Positions 43,478-51,481 of a stretch of 64,000 nucleotides of DNA are shown piece after piece. The position numbers and the translations under genes were made by a program. How positions within the stretch are numbered: the stretch's first letter is position 1; each line of letters begins with the position of its first letter. The notes beneath the pieces are model-generated. The model was not told where the DNA came from. It did no database searches and was given only the letters and a program-made list of their open reading frames with translations. This stretch comes from Streptomyces roseofulvus (GTDB lineage: Bacteria; Actinomycetota; Actinomycetes; Streptomycetales; Streptomycetaceae), in NCBI RefSeq assembly GCF_039534915.1, contig NZ_BAAAWE010000001.1, positions 4,464,001 to 4,528,000 of the forward strand. The letters run 5' to 3'.

Positions 43478-44872
43478 TCAGCGGCCGGCGATGCGGTTGG
43501 CCCAGGTCGCCACGCGGTCGGTGGTGGCCGTGTGGGTGGAGGTCTCGCGGCGGTCGGCGCCGCGGAAGGCGGCGTACATGGTCTGGACGCCGAGCCAGCG
43601 GAAGGGTTCCGGCTCCCACTTGCGGACCTTGTGGTTCACCCAGGGGAGGGTGGTGAGGTCGGTGGCGCCGCCCTGGCCGGAGTCCTGCCGGATGAGGTCG
43701 CGGAGGGTGCGGGCGGCGAGGTTGGTGGTGGCGACGCCGGAGCCGACGTAGCCGCCGGCCCAGCCGATGCCGGTGGTGCGGTCGAGGGTGGCGGTGGCGC
43801 ACCAGTCGCGGGGGACGCCGAGGACGCCGGACCAGGCGTGGTCGACGCGGATTCCGGCGAGCTGGGGGAAGAAGCGGATCAGGAGGTCGTGGAGGGCCTT
43901 GACGGTCTGGGGCTGGGTGCGGCCGTCGTTGTCGGTCTTCGAGCCGTAGCGGTAGGGGACGCCGCGGCCGCCGAGGGCGATGCGGCCGTCGGCGGTGCGC
44001 TGGGCGTACATGTAGGCGTGGGCCATGTCGCCGAGGGTCTCCAGGCCGTTCCAGCCGATGGACTCCCACTGGGCGTCGGTCAGCGGTTCGGTGGCGATCA
44101 TGGAGGAGTTCATGGGGAGCCAGGTGCGGCGCTGGCCGGCGAGGGAGGCGGTGAAGCCCTCGGTGCAGCGGAGGACGTAGGGGGCGCGGACGGTGCCGTA
44201 GGGGGTGACGGCGTGCTTGGGCCTGATCTCGGTGACCGGGGTCGACTCGTGGAGGGTGACGCCGAGGGCTTCGACGGCGGCGCGGAGGCCGTTGACGAGC
44301 TTGACGGGGTGGAGGCGGGCGCCGTGCGGGGTCCAGGAGGAGCCGACGGCGCCGGCGACGCGGATGCGTTCGGCGGTCTCGCGGGCGCCGTAGATCTCGC
44401 GGTCGGTCTCGCCGAAGGCGTGCTCGACGGCGTGGAACTCCTTGAGGCGGGCGAGCTGCGCGGGGGTGAGGGCGACCTCCAGGACGCCGCCGCGGTGCTG
44501 GTCGGCGTCGATCTTCTCGGCGTCGAGGACGTCGAGGACCTCGGTGACGGTGGTGTTCATGGCCTGCTGGAGGCGGACGGCGGCGTCGTGGCCGTGGAGC
44601 TTGGCGTAGCGGTCGCGGCCGGCGATGCCGTTGTAGAGCCAGCCGCCGTTGCGGCCGGAGGCGCCGTAGCCGCAGAAGCGGGCTTCCAGGACGACGATGT
44701 CGAGGAAGGGCGCGGCCTTCTTGAGGTAGTAGGCGGTCCACAGGCCGGTGTAGCCGCCGCCGACGATGCAGACGTCGGCGGTCCGGTCGCCGGGGAGCGG
44801 TTCGCGGGGGTCCGGCAGGCCCTGCTGCGCGAACCAGAACGAGATGCCGCCGTTGACCGTGCTGGTGTTCAT
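43478..44872 (-). CDS. FAD-dependent oxidoreductase (DAO family)
   Basis: 464 residues. The N-terminal dinucleotide fold is DVCIVGGGYTGLWTAYYLKK followed by VVLEARFCGYGASGRNGGWL, the standard DAO signature. The C-terminal FAD motif is IGWAGGYVGSGVATTNLAAR. It resembles gamma-glutamylputrescine or amino-acid oxidases that release H2O2 and ammonia. There is no polyamine gene next to it, so the substrate is unresolved. The gene is monocistronic. Confidence 0.88.
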   Translation of the reverse strand: MNTSTVNGGISFWFAQQGLPDPREPLPGDRTADVCIVGGGYTGLWTAYYLKKAAPFLDIVVLEARFCGYGASGRNGGWLYNGIAGRDRYAKLHGHDAAVRLQQAMNTTVTEVLDVLDAEKIDADQHRGGVLEVALTPAQLARLKEFHAVEHAFGETDREIYGARETAERIRVAGAVGSSWTPHGARLHPVKLVNGLRAAVEALGVTLHESTPVTEIRPKHAVTPYGTVRAPYVLRCTEGFTASLAGQRRTWLPMNSSMIATEPLTDAQWESIGWNGLETLGDMAHAYMYAQRTADGRIALGGRGVPYRYGSKTDNDGRTQPQTVKALHDLLIRFFPQLAGIRVDHAWSGVLGVPRDWCATATLDRTTGIGWAGGYVGSGVATTNLAARTLRDLIRQDSGQGGATDLTTLPWVNHKVRKWEPEPFRWLGVQTMYAAFRGADRRETSTHTATTDRVATWANRIAGR

Positions 44873-45012
44873 GTAGTCCCTCTTCCCGGTGCGTGGCGGG
44901 AGGGTACCGGGGGCGTCGGTCCCCTGGAAACGGGTCTTGCGGCGGCCGGTGGGGGTGGGGGGCGCGCCTGGGTTCGGGGGTGCGGATTTCGTCGCTCCGG
45001 AAGGATCCCTCC

Positions 45013-45371
45013 ATGCCTGTGCGCAGGTCTCGGCGTGCCCTCGGGGCCGTGTTCGCCGCGGGTGTCATCGGCTTTGCGGGGGTGGGGTGTTCGGCGTCCG
45101 CGGGTGCGTCGGGGGTGGGGAGGGGAAGGCGGCGGCGGTGCGCGCGAAGGTGGTGGGTGTGCTGCCGTCGGCGGTGGAGGGTACGAAGATCGTCGTCGGT
45201 GCCGTGGACGCGCCGCACACGGTGACGGTGTACGCGGATCCGCGGTGCCCGTCCTGCGCGAGGTTCGCCGCGTTCTCGGTGCTGGTGGACGGGGAGGCGC
45301 TGGACGGCGGCGGCGGGCTGTACGAGGCGGGGGAGTTCGGGAGGCTGCTGGACGGGGCGCTCGGCCCGTAG
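45013..45371 (+). pseudogene. Decayed thioredoxin-like (DsbA-type) lipoprotein gene
   Basis: The frame starting ATG 45013 encodes a lipoprotein signal (MPVRRSRRALGAVFAAGVIG, lipobox GVGC) and then loses coding sense in a G-rich tract near 45115-45130. Another frame continues with AVRAKVVGVLPSAVEGTKIV and the DsbA-like DAPHTVTVYADPRCPSCARF, including a CPSC redox motif. It then jumps directly to the C-terminal strand region VLVDGEALDGGGGLYEAGEF. The helical insert and the catalytic-domain middle, usually about 100 residues or more, are missing. A frameshift plus an internal deletion explains this; the product cannot be a working oxidoreductase. Confidence 0.75.
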
Positions 45372-45380
45372 GGTCGGCGG

Positions 45381-46268
45381 GTGATTCACGTACCGGAGGA
45401 ACTCGCGGAGACCCAGGAGCGGTACAACGGCGAGGCGGGGCGCGCGTTCGTGGCCGCGCTGCCCGGGCGGGCGGAGGAGTTTCTCGGCCGGTGGGGGCTG
45501 CGGCTCGACGGGCCGTCGCTGCACGGGGTGGCGTCGCTGGTGCTGCCCGTGGTGCGGGCGGACGGCACGCCGGCGGCGCTGAAGCTGCAGCTTCTCGACG
45601 CGGAGACGGAGGGCGAGCCGGCGGCGCTGCGGGCGTGGGCCGGGGACGGGGTCGTACGGCTCCTGGAGCACGACCCGGGGACGGGCACGATGCTGCTCGA
45701 ACGGGCGGACCACCGGCGGCACTTGTCGCGGCTGGGCGACGAGCGGGAGGCGGTGCGGGTCCTGGCGGGGCTGCTGGCGCGGCTGTCGGTCCGGGCGGCG
45801 CCGCCGGGGCTGCGGCGGCTGGAGGCGATCGCCGCGCGGATGCTGGCGCGGGTGCCGGGGGCGGTGGCGCGGCTCGCCGCGGAGGACGCGGCGCTGCTCG
45901 CGGACTGCGCGGCCGCCGTGCGGGAGGTGGCGGGCGAGCCGGGGGACCGGCTGCTCCACTGGGACCTGCACTACGACAACGTGCTGGGCGCGGAGCGCGA
46001 GCCGTGGCTGGTGATCGATCCGAAGCCGCTCGCCGGCGATCCGGGCTTCGAGCTGTTGCCGGCGCTGACCAATCTGTGGGACCCGGATCCGGCCGTGATC
46101 CGGTGGCGCTTCGACCTGCTCACCGAGCGGTTGGGGCTGGACCGGGAGCGGGCGCGGGCGTGGACGCTGGGGCGGGTGCTGCAGAACGGGTTGTGGGAGG
46201 TCGAGGAGGGCGAGGACGAGCTCGGCGTGGACGGGGTGGTCGTCGCGCGGGCGCTGCTGGCACGCTGA
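45381..46268 (+). CDS. Aminoglycoside/hydroxyurea phosphotransferase-like kinase
   Basis: 295 residues from GTG 45381. It belongs to the APH_6_hur type (streptomycin 6-kinase family). The catalytic loop is LLHWDLHYDNVL (HxDxxxxN) and the Mg-binding Asp is in WLVIDPKPLAGDPGFELLP. The family phosphorylates streptomycin or hydroxyurea in vivo, but most chromosomal members have unknown substrates. It starts 10 nt after the decayed thioredoxin gene and ends 5 nt before a GNAT gene, so it is in a short operon. Confidence 0.85.
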   Translation: MIHVPEELAETQERYNGEAGRAFVAALPGRAEEFLGRWGLRLDGPSLHGVASLVLPVVRADGTPAALKLQLLDAETEGEPAALRAWAGDGVVRLLEHDPGTGTMLLERADHRRHLSRLGDEREAVRVLAGLLARLSVRAAPPGLRRLEAIAARMLARVPGAVARLAAEDAALLADCAAAVREVAGEPGDRLLHWDLHYDNVLGAEREPWLVIDPKPLAGDPGFELLPALTNLWDPDPAVIRWRFDLLTERLGLDRERARAWTLGRVLQNGLWEVEEGEDELGVDGVVVARALLAR

Positions 46269-46272
46269 GGGC

Positions 46273-46755
46273 ATGATCCGTACCGCCACTCCGGCCGACG
46301 TGCCCGTCATCCATGCCCTGATCCGTGACCTCGCGGAGTACGAGAAGGCCCTCGACGAGGTCCGGGCCACCACCGAGCAGCTGCACGAGGCGCTCTTCGG
46401 CGAGCGTCCGGCCGCCTTCGCGCACATCGCGGAGACCGAGGCCGGGGAGCCGGTCGGCTTCGCGCTCTGGTTCCTCAACTTCTCGACGTGGCGCGGGGTT
46501 CACGGCATCTACCTGGAGGACCTGTACGTCCGTCCGGAGGCGCGTGGCGGCGGTCACGGCAAGGCGCTGCTGACGGAGCTGGCGCGGATCTGCGTGGAGC
46601 GCGGCTACGAGCGCCTGGAGTGGTCGGTGCTGAACTGGAACAGGCCGTCGATCGACTTCTACGAGTCGCTGGGCGCCCGCCCGCAGGACGAGTGGTCGGT
46701 CTACCGTCTGACGGACGGGGCCCTGGCGGCGCTGGGCGCCCCGGCGACGGTGTAG
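46273..46755 (+). CDS. GNAT acetyltransferase, diamine (SSAT)-like
   Basis: 160 residues. The motif LEDLYVRPEARGGGHGKALL is the acetyl-CoA site, with LEWSVLNWNRPSIDFYESLG as motif B; this combination, with FLNFSTWRGVHGIYLEDLYV, is that of spermidine/spermine or thialysine acetyltransferases. It follows the kinase gene by 4 nt and is co-transcribed with it. Confidence 0.88.
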   Translation: MIRTATPADVPVIHALIRDLAEYEKALDEVRATTEQLHEALFGERPAAFAHIAETEAGEPVGFALWFLNFSTWRGVHGIYLEDLYVRPEARGGGHGKALLTELARICVERGYERLEWSVLNWNRPSIDFYESLGARPQDEWSVYRLTDGALAALGAPATV

Positions 46756-46764
46756 GAAGTCCCT

Positions 46765-47127
46765 ATGTGCAACGACCACGGCAATCACGGCGACGACATG
46801 GGCGTCGAGGCCCGTTTCCAGCGGATCACCGCCTTCATCGAGGCGCGGCTGACGCCGCTCTTCGACCCGGCGAACGGCAGTGACCACGGCTTCGGGATGG
46901 ACGACACCTCCCGCGCCCTGCGGGCACTGCGCTACACGGTGCAGGCGGCCTCGCAGGTCGGCGGTCTGGTGGAGAAGCGGGAGACGGCGCCGGAGCTGCG
47001 TCAGGTGGTGGACCAGGCGCTGGAGCACAACTGGGACGCGCTGCGCTCCATCGCCCGGATGTGGGAGGACCACGAGGACTTCCGCAAGGAGTTCAAGGCG
47101 CATTCCTGGGACGTGCTCGGCGTCTGA
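46765..47127 (+). CDS. Conserved hypothetical protein
   Basis: 120 residues, MCNDHGNHGDDMGVEARFQR at the start, then predicted helices (RITAFIEARLTPLF, ALRALRYTVQAASQVGGLV, LRQVVDQALEHNWDALRSI). There is no signal peptide or membrane segment. The Cys/His-rich N-terminus is notable but too short to call a metal site. It lies 9 nt after the GNAT gene, in the same operon. Function unknown. Confidence 0.7.
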   Translation: MCNDHGNHGDDMGVEARFQRITAFIEARLTPLFDPANGSDHGFGMDDTSRALRALRYTVQAASQVGGLVEKRETAPELRQVVDQALEHNWDALRSIARMWEDHEDFRKEFKAHSWDVLGV

Positions 47128-47133
47128 GCCTCC

Positions 47134-48132
47134 TCAGGGAACCAGGACCACCTTGCCCATCGTGCCCCGGGTCTCCAGGGCGCGGTGGGCTTCTGCCGCT
47201 TCGGCGAGCGGGAAGGGGTGGATCGCGGGGCGGAGGGTGCCTGTGGAGGCGGCGGCGAGGGCGGCGAGTTCGAGCTTCCGGACGTCGCCGCCGGCCTTCT
47301 GGATCATGACGGGGCCGAGGACGGAGCCGGAGGTGATGCCGCGGGCGGTCAGCTCCTCCTCGGTGAAGGTGAGGGCTTCGCCGTCGTGGAGTCCGGTGCT
47401 GGACCAGCCGAAGACGAGGTGTTGTCCGCCCTTGCCGAGGAAGTCGACGGCGGTGCGGCCGGTGGTGCCGCCGACGGAGTCGAAGACGACGGTGGCGGTG
47501 CGGTCGCCGAGGAACGCGCGGACCTGGTCGGGCCAGTCGGGGCGGGTGTAGTCGACGGCGAGGTCGGCGCCGTTGTCGCGGACGCGGGCGACCTTGGCGG
47601 GGCCGCCGGCGAGGCCGATGACGGTGGCGCCGGCGTTCTTCGCGTACTGGACGAGGAGGGTGCCGATGCCGCCGGCGGCGGCGGGGACGATCGCGACGGA
47701 CTCCGGGCCGAGGTCGGTGAACTGGAGGATGCCGAAGGTGGTGCGGCCGGTGCCGATCATGGCGACGGCCTCGGCGTCCCCGAGGTGGTCGGGGAGTTCG
47801 TGGAGGCGGGTGGCGTCGGTGACGGCCAGTTCGGCGTAGCCGCCGGGGTTCATGCCGAGGTGGGCGACGACGCGCTTGCCGAGCCAGCCGGGGTCGGTGC
47901 CGTCGCCGACGGCGTCGACGGTGCCGGCGACCTCGCGGCCGGGGACGGTGGGGAGCGTGGTGGGGGCGGGGAAGGGGCCGGTCCTGCCCTGGCGGAGGGC
48001 GGTGTCGAGGAGGTGGACGCCGGCGGCGGCGACGGCGATCCGGACCTGGCCGGGGCCGGGCACGGGGTCGGGCACCTCCTCGTAGGCGAGGTTCTCGGCG
48101 GGGCCGAAGGCGTGGAGTCGGACGGCGTGCAT
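47134..48132 (-). CDS. Zinc-independent NADPH:quinone oxidoreductase (MDR family)
   Basis: 332 residues from ATG 48132 (MHAVRLHAFGPAENLAYEEV). GroES-like N-terminal half (VPGREVAGTVDAVGDGTD), then the Rossmann motif PAAAGGIGTLLVQYAKNAGA and VVFDSVGGTTGRTAVDFLGKG. The zinc ligands of alcohol dehydrogenases are absent. It likely reduces quinones or enones with NADPH. It is convergent with the preceding operon (6 bp apart). Confidence 0.9.
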   Translation of the reverse strand: MHAVRLHAFGPAENLAYEEVPDPVPGPGQVRIAVAAAGVHLLDTALRQGRTGPFPAPTTLPTVPGREVAGTVDAVGDGTDPGWLGKRVVAHLGMNPGGYAELAVTDATRLHELPDHLGDAEAVAMIGTGRTTFGILQFTDLGPESVAIVPAAAGGIGTLLVQYAKNAGATVIGLAGGPAKVARVRDNGADLAVDYTRPDWPDQVRAFLGDRTATVVFDSVGGTTGRTAVDFLGKGGQHLVFGWSSTGLHDGEALTFTEEELTARGITSGSVLGPVMIQKAGGDVRKLELAALAAASTGTLRPAIHPFPLAEAAEAHRALETRGTMGKVVLVP

Positions 48133-48240
48133 GACGGTTCCCCTGTCGTCGCGGGCGTGCGGTCGGGACCCAGGCTCGTACCTGAACCTCACTTGAGGTC
48201 AAGGCGGGTGGCTGTCGGTGGCGTGCGTCAGGATGGCCGT

Positions 48241-48897
48241 ATGAAGCGAACGACCAAGGCGCCCCGCCGGGTGGAGCTGCGGCTGCCTCCCCTGGAGCCG
48301 TACGAGGGCGGGCTGGAGCCCGACGGGGACTACGACGGCCTGGAGCTGGCCGGGCTCGATCTGGCGGGCGCCTCGGGGGAGGGCGCGCGGTTCCTGGACT
48401 GCGTGCTGCGGGAGTGCGCGCTCGACGAGGCGCGGCTGACGGGGGCGCGTTTCCTGGACTCGCGTCTGGAGTCCGTACGGGGCGTGGGAACCGACCTGTC
48501 CGGGGGGCAGCTACGGGACGCGGAGGTCGTGGAGGCGCGGTTCGGGGGGACGCAGCTGCACGGTTCGGCGTGGGAGCGGGTGCTGGTGCGGGGCGGGAAG
48601 TGGGACTACCCGAACCTGCGGGCGGCGACCCTGCGGGACGTCGTCTTCGAGGGGTGCGTGCTGGTGGAGCCGGACTTCGGCGGGGCGGTCCTGGAGCGGG
48701 TCGCGTTCGTGGACTGCGAGCTGGTCGGGGTCGACGTGTCGGGGGCGAGGCTGACGGACGTGGACCTGCGCGGGGTGCGGCGCCTGGAGATCGCGCGCGG
48801 GGTGGAGTCGCTGGCGGGCGCGGTGATCTCCTCGACGCAGCTGCTCGACCTGGCCCCGGTTCTTGCGGCGCGGCTGGGGGTGCGGGTGGAGGACTGA
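48241..48897 (+). CDS. Pentapeptide repeat protein
   Basis: 218 residues with a series of A(D/N)LxX-like pentapeptides, for example LELAGLDLAGASGEGARFLD, RLTGARFLDSRLESV and LVGVDVSGARLTDVDLRGVR. These fold as a right-handed quadrilateral beta-helix. Family members include DNA-gyrase protectors such as Qnr and MfpA, but many have no known function, and no gyrase-specific features can be judged here. Confidence 0.85.
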   Translation: MKRTTKAPRRVELRLPPLEPYEGGLEPDGDYDGLELAGLDLAGASGEGARFLDCVLRECALDEARLTGARFLDSRLESVRGVGTDLSGGQLRDAEVVEARFGGTQLHGSAWERVLVRGGKWDYPNLRAATLRDVVFEGCVLVEPDFGGAVLERVAFVDCELVGVDVSGARLTDVDLRGVRRLEIARGVESLAGAVISSTQLLDLAPVLAARLGVRVED

Positions 48898-49055
48898 GGT
48901 CCGGCCCCGGCCCGGCCCGGGAGAAGCGCTCCGGGCCGCCGCCGCTCACGACGGGGGTTTTCCGGGGGTGGCCATGAGCCGGGAGTCCGGCCGAGCCCCT
49001 GGGGGCGCGGGGGTTCGGGGGGTCGGGCGGGTCTCCGCGGGCTTCCCGGGGGGGG

Positions 49056-49556
49056 CTACTTCACGCGGGGGAAGCGGGCCTGGAGGTCCCAGACGGCCGG
49101 GTTGTCGGCCAGGCCCTCGTGCATGTCGGTGAGGTCGGCGATCAGGTCGTGGAGGAAGTCGCGGGCCTCGCGGCGGAGTTCGGCGTGAGAGAAGGTGAGC
49201 GGGCGTTCGTCGCCGGGCATCCAGTCCGCCTCGACGTCGACCCAGCCGAAGCGGCGCTCGAAGAGCATCAGGTCGGAGGACTCGGTGAAGTCCAGTTCGG
49301 CGTACTGGGGGCGGGAGGCGCGGCTGCCCCGCGGGTCGCTGTCGAGCTGTTCGACGATGTCGCAGAGCGCCCACGCGAAGTCGAGGACCGGCACCCATCC
49401 CCAGGCGGTGGACACCTCCCGGTCCTCCTCGGTGTCCGCGAGGTAGACGTCCCCGCAGAAGAGGTCGTGCCGCAGCGCGTGCACGTCCGCCCGCCGGTAG
49501 TCGGTCTGCGGGGGGTCGGGGAAGCGCCGGGAGAGGGAGTAGCCGATGTCGAGCAC
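49056..49556 (-). CDS. Hypothetical protein
   Basis: 166 residues from GTG 49556 (MLDIGYSLSRRFPDPPQTDY). It is acidic (DVYLADTEEDREVSTAWGWV, WVDVEADWMPGDERPLTFSH) and soluble, with regular alternation of strands and a C-terminal helix region (LRREARDFLHDLIADLTDM). No domain is recognised. It is upstream of nothing on its strand and 31 bp from the monooxygenase stop; operon membership is unclear. Confidence 0.65.
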   Translation of the reverse strand: MLDIGYSLSRRFPDPPQTDYRRADVHALRHDLFCGDVYLADTEEDREVSTAWGWVPVLDFAWALCDIVEQLDSDPRGSRASRPQYAELDFTESSDLMLFERRFGWVDVEADWMPGDERPLTFSHAELRREARDFLHDLIADLTDMHEGLADNPAVWDLQARFPRVK

Positions 49557-49587
49557 GCCCTGATGGTGTCACGCCCCCGCGGTGGTG

Positions 49588-50793
49588 TCAGACGCGGTGG
49601 ACCGCCCGCGCCAGCCGGGGGCCCAGCCAGCGCTTGAGCCGGCGCAGGGCCTCCAGGCGGCCGGCGGCGCGGTCGATCCGGTAGTAGAGCTGCGGGGGGA
49701 CGTACGGGAGGAGGGGGGAGTGGCGCTGGCCGAGGAGGGCGAACATCTTGTCCGGCTCCAGGTCCATGTAGCGGGGCAGGTTCTCGTACCACTGGGCGCT
49801 GAGGCGGGCCGCGCTCTGGGCGGAGACCAGTTCGGCGCGCCGCCGCCTGCCGTAGGCGGTGAGGGCGGTGTCGAGGTCGTCCGGGTGGGTGCGGAGGGCC
49901 TCGGCCAGGGCCAGGGCGTCCTCCAGGGCGAGGGTGGTGCCGGCGCCGATCGAGTAGTGGGTGGTGTGGGCGGCGTCGCCGAGGAGGACGGTCCGGCCGT
50001 GGTGCCAGGCGCGGGTGGTGAGGGTGCGGAAGCGGAGCCACTGGGCGGGTTCGGCGCCCCGGTCGCGGCCGATCAGCTCGTGTCCGTCGAGGAGGTCGTG
50101 GAAGAGCTTCTCCAGCAGCGCCAGGCAGTCGCCCTCGGGCATGGTGTCCAGGCCGAGGCCGGTCCAGGTGCCGGGGGCGCACTCGACGACGCAGGTGGAG
50201 CGCTCGCCGCTGAAGCCGTAGGCGTAGCACCAGATCCAGCCGTGCTCGGTCTCCTTGAAGGCGAAGCTGAAGGAGTCGAACACCTTGCTGGTGCCGAGCC
50301 AGATGTACGGGTTGCGGCCGGTGGTGAAGGCGGTGCCGTAGTGGTCGGCGTGGGCCTCGCGCAGGACGCTGTGGACGCCGTCGGCGGCGACGACCAGGTC
50401 CGCGCCGGCCAGCTCCGGCGCGTCCGGGCCGGCGATCTGGTGCTCGTACGCGACCTCGACGCCGAGCGCCGTGGCCCGGTCGGCGAGCAGTCCGAGCATC
50501 CGGCGGCGGCCGATGCCGAAGCCCGCGTCGCCGCGGTGCACGGTCCGCTCGTCGCGGACGATCGCGAGGCCGTCGGTCCAGGTCACCGAGGCCTCGGCGA
50601 CGGCGGCGGCGGACTCCGGGTCGCCGGCCCGCAGCTTGTCGAGGAGCCCGGCCCAGTAGGTGACGCCCCAGCCGTAGGTGGAGCCGGCCGCGTTCCGCTC
50701 GTACACGGCGATCTCGTGGCCCGGGTCCTGGCGCTTCAGCAGGATCGAGAGGTACAGGCCGGCGGGCCCGCCACCGACGACGGCGATCTTCAC
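49588..50793 (-). CDS. FAD-dependent monooxygenase, anthraniloyl/salicylyl-CoA hydroxylase type
   Basis: 401 residues from GTG 50793. GxGxxG FAD motif MKIAVVGGGPAGLYLSILLK with YERNAAGSTYGWGVTYW, then DLVVAADGVHSVLR (the DG motif) and the second FAD motif VLLGDAAHTTHYSIGAGTTLA. The N-terminus resembles the hydroxylase half of anthraniloyl-CoA monooxygenase and salicylyl-CoA 5-hydroxylase, but the second domain of those enzymes is absent. The substrate is unknown; an aryl-CoA ester is a guess from the family. Confidence 0.85.
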   Translation of the reverse strand: MKIAVVGGGPAGLYLSILLKRQDPGHEIAVYERNAAGSTYGWGVTYWAGLLDKLRAGDPESAAAVAEASVTWTDGLAIVRDERTVHRGDAGFGIGRRRMLGLLADRATALGVEVAYEHQIAGPDAPELAGADLVVAADGVHSVLREAHADHYGTAFTTGRNPYIWLGTSKVFDSFSFAFKETEHGWIWCYAYGFSGERSTCVVECAPGTWTGLGLDTMPEGDCLALLEKLFHDLLDGHELIGRDRGAEPAQWLRFRTLTTRAWHHGRTVLLGDAAHTTHYSIGAGTTLALEDALALAEALRTHPDDLDTALTAYGRRRRAELVSAQSAARLSAQWYENLPRYMDLEPDKMFALLGQRHSPLLPYVPPQLYYRIDRAAGRLEALRRLKRWLGPRLARAVHRV

Positions 50794-50860
50794 GTGCGCT
50801 CCCACGGGGACATGACGCTGTGCACTGGAACGACAGCGCACGGTAGCAGTCCCGGGGGGC

Positions 50861-51481
50861 TCAGGGGAGCAGGCGCTGTTCCTTCGCGACCGCGACGGCG
50901 CCGGCCCGCGTGTCGACGCCGAGCTTGGCGTAGATCCGCCCGAGGTGGGTCTTGACGGTGGCCTCGCTGATGAAGAGCGCGCGGGCGATCTCCTTGTTGC
51001 CGAGGCCGTGCGCCAGCTGGCCGAGGATGTCCCGCTCGCGGTCGGTGAGGGACGGGCCCGCCGCGCCCCGCATCCGGTCCATGACCCGGCTCGCGACCGG
51101 CGGCGACAGGGCGGTGCGCCCCTGGGCGGCGGCGTGGATCGCGGCGAACAGCTCCTCGGGCCGCTCGGCCTTCAGGAGGTAGCCGGTGGCGCCCGCCTCG
51201 ATGGCGCGGGTGATGTCGGCGTCGGTGTCGTACGTGGTGAGGACGAGGACGTGGACGCCGGTCGGCGCGATCCGGCGGGTCGCCTCCACCCCGTCGATGC
51301 CGGGCCCGAGCTGGAGGTCCATCAGGACCACGTCCGGCTTCAGCTTCGCGGCCATCGCGACCGCCTCCTCGCCGCTGCCGGCCTCCCCGACGACCTCGAT
51401 GTCCGGGGTGGAGCCCAGCAGGGCGAGCAGGCCGGCGCGGACCACGACGTGGTCGTCGCAGAGGAGGATGCGTACGGTCAC
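50861..51481 (-). CDS. NarL/FixJ-type response regulator, SenR-like
   Basis: 206 residues. Receiver with D55 in PDVVLMDLQLGPGIDG and a LuxR HTH near LTDRERDILGQLAHGLGNKEIARALFIS. Its GTG overlaps the kinase stop codon (GTGA), so it is translated together with the kinase. With the HbpS-like gene encoded divergently it matches the S. reticuli HbpS-SenS-SenR haem and redox system, so it probably regulates hbpS and oxidative-stress genes. That assignment rests on gene order. Confidence 0.9.
   Translation of the reverse strand: MTVRILLCDDHVVVRAGLLALLGSTPDIEVVGEAGSGEEAVAMAAKLKPDVVLMDLQLGPGIDGVEATRRIAPTGVHVLVLTTYDTDADITRAIEAGATGYLLKAERPEELFAAIHAAAQGRTALSPPVASRVMDRMRGAAGPSLTDRERDILGQLAHGLGNKEIARALFISEATVKTHLGRIYAKLGVDTRAGAVAVAKEQRLLP

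Noticed and set aside
43080..46478. A 1132-residue minus-strand frame and a 950-residue plus-strand frame over 43424-46276
   Set aside because: Both are Arg/Pro- or Gly/Ala-rich shadows of real genes (FAD oxidoreductase, APH kinase, FG-GAP protein).
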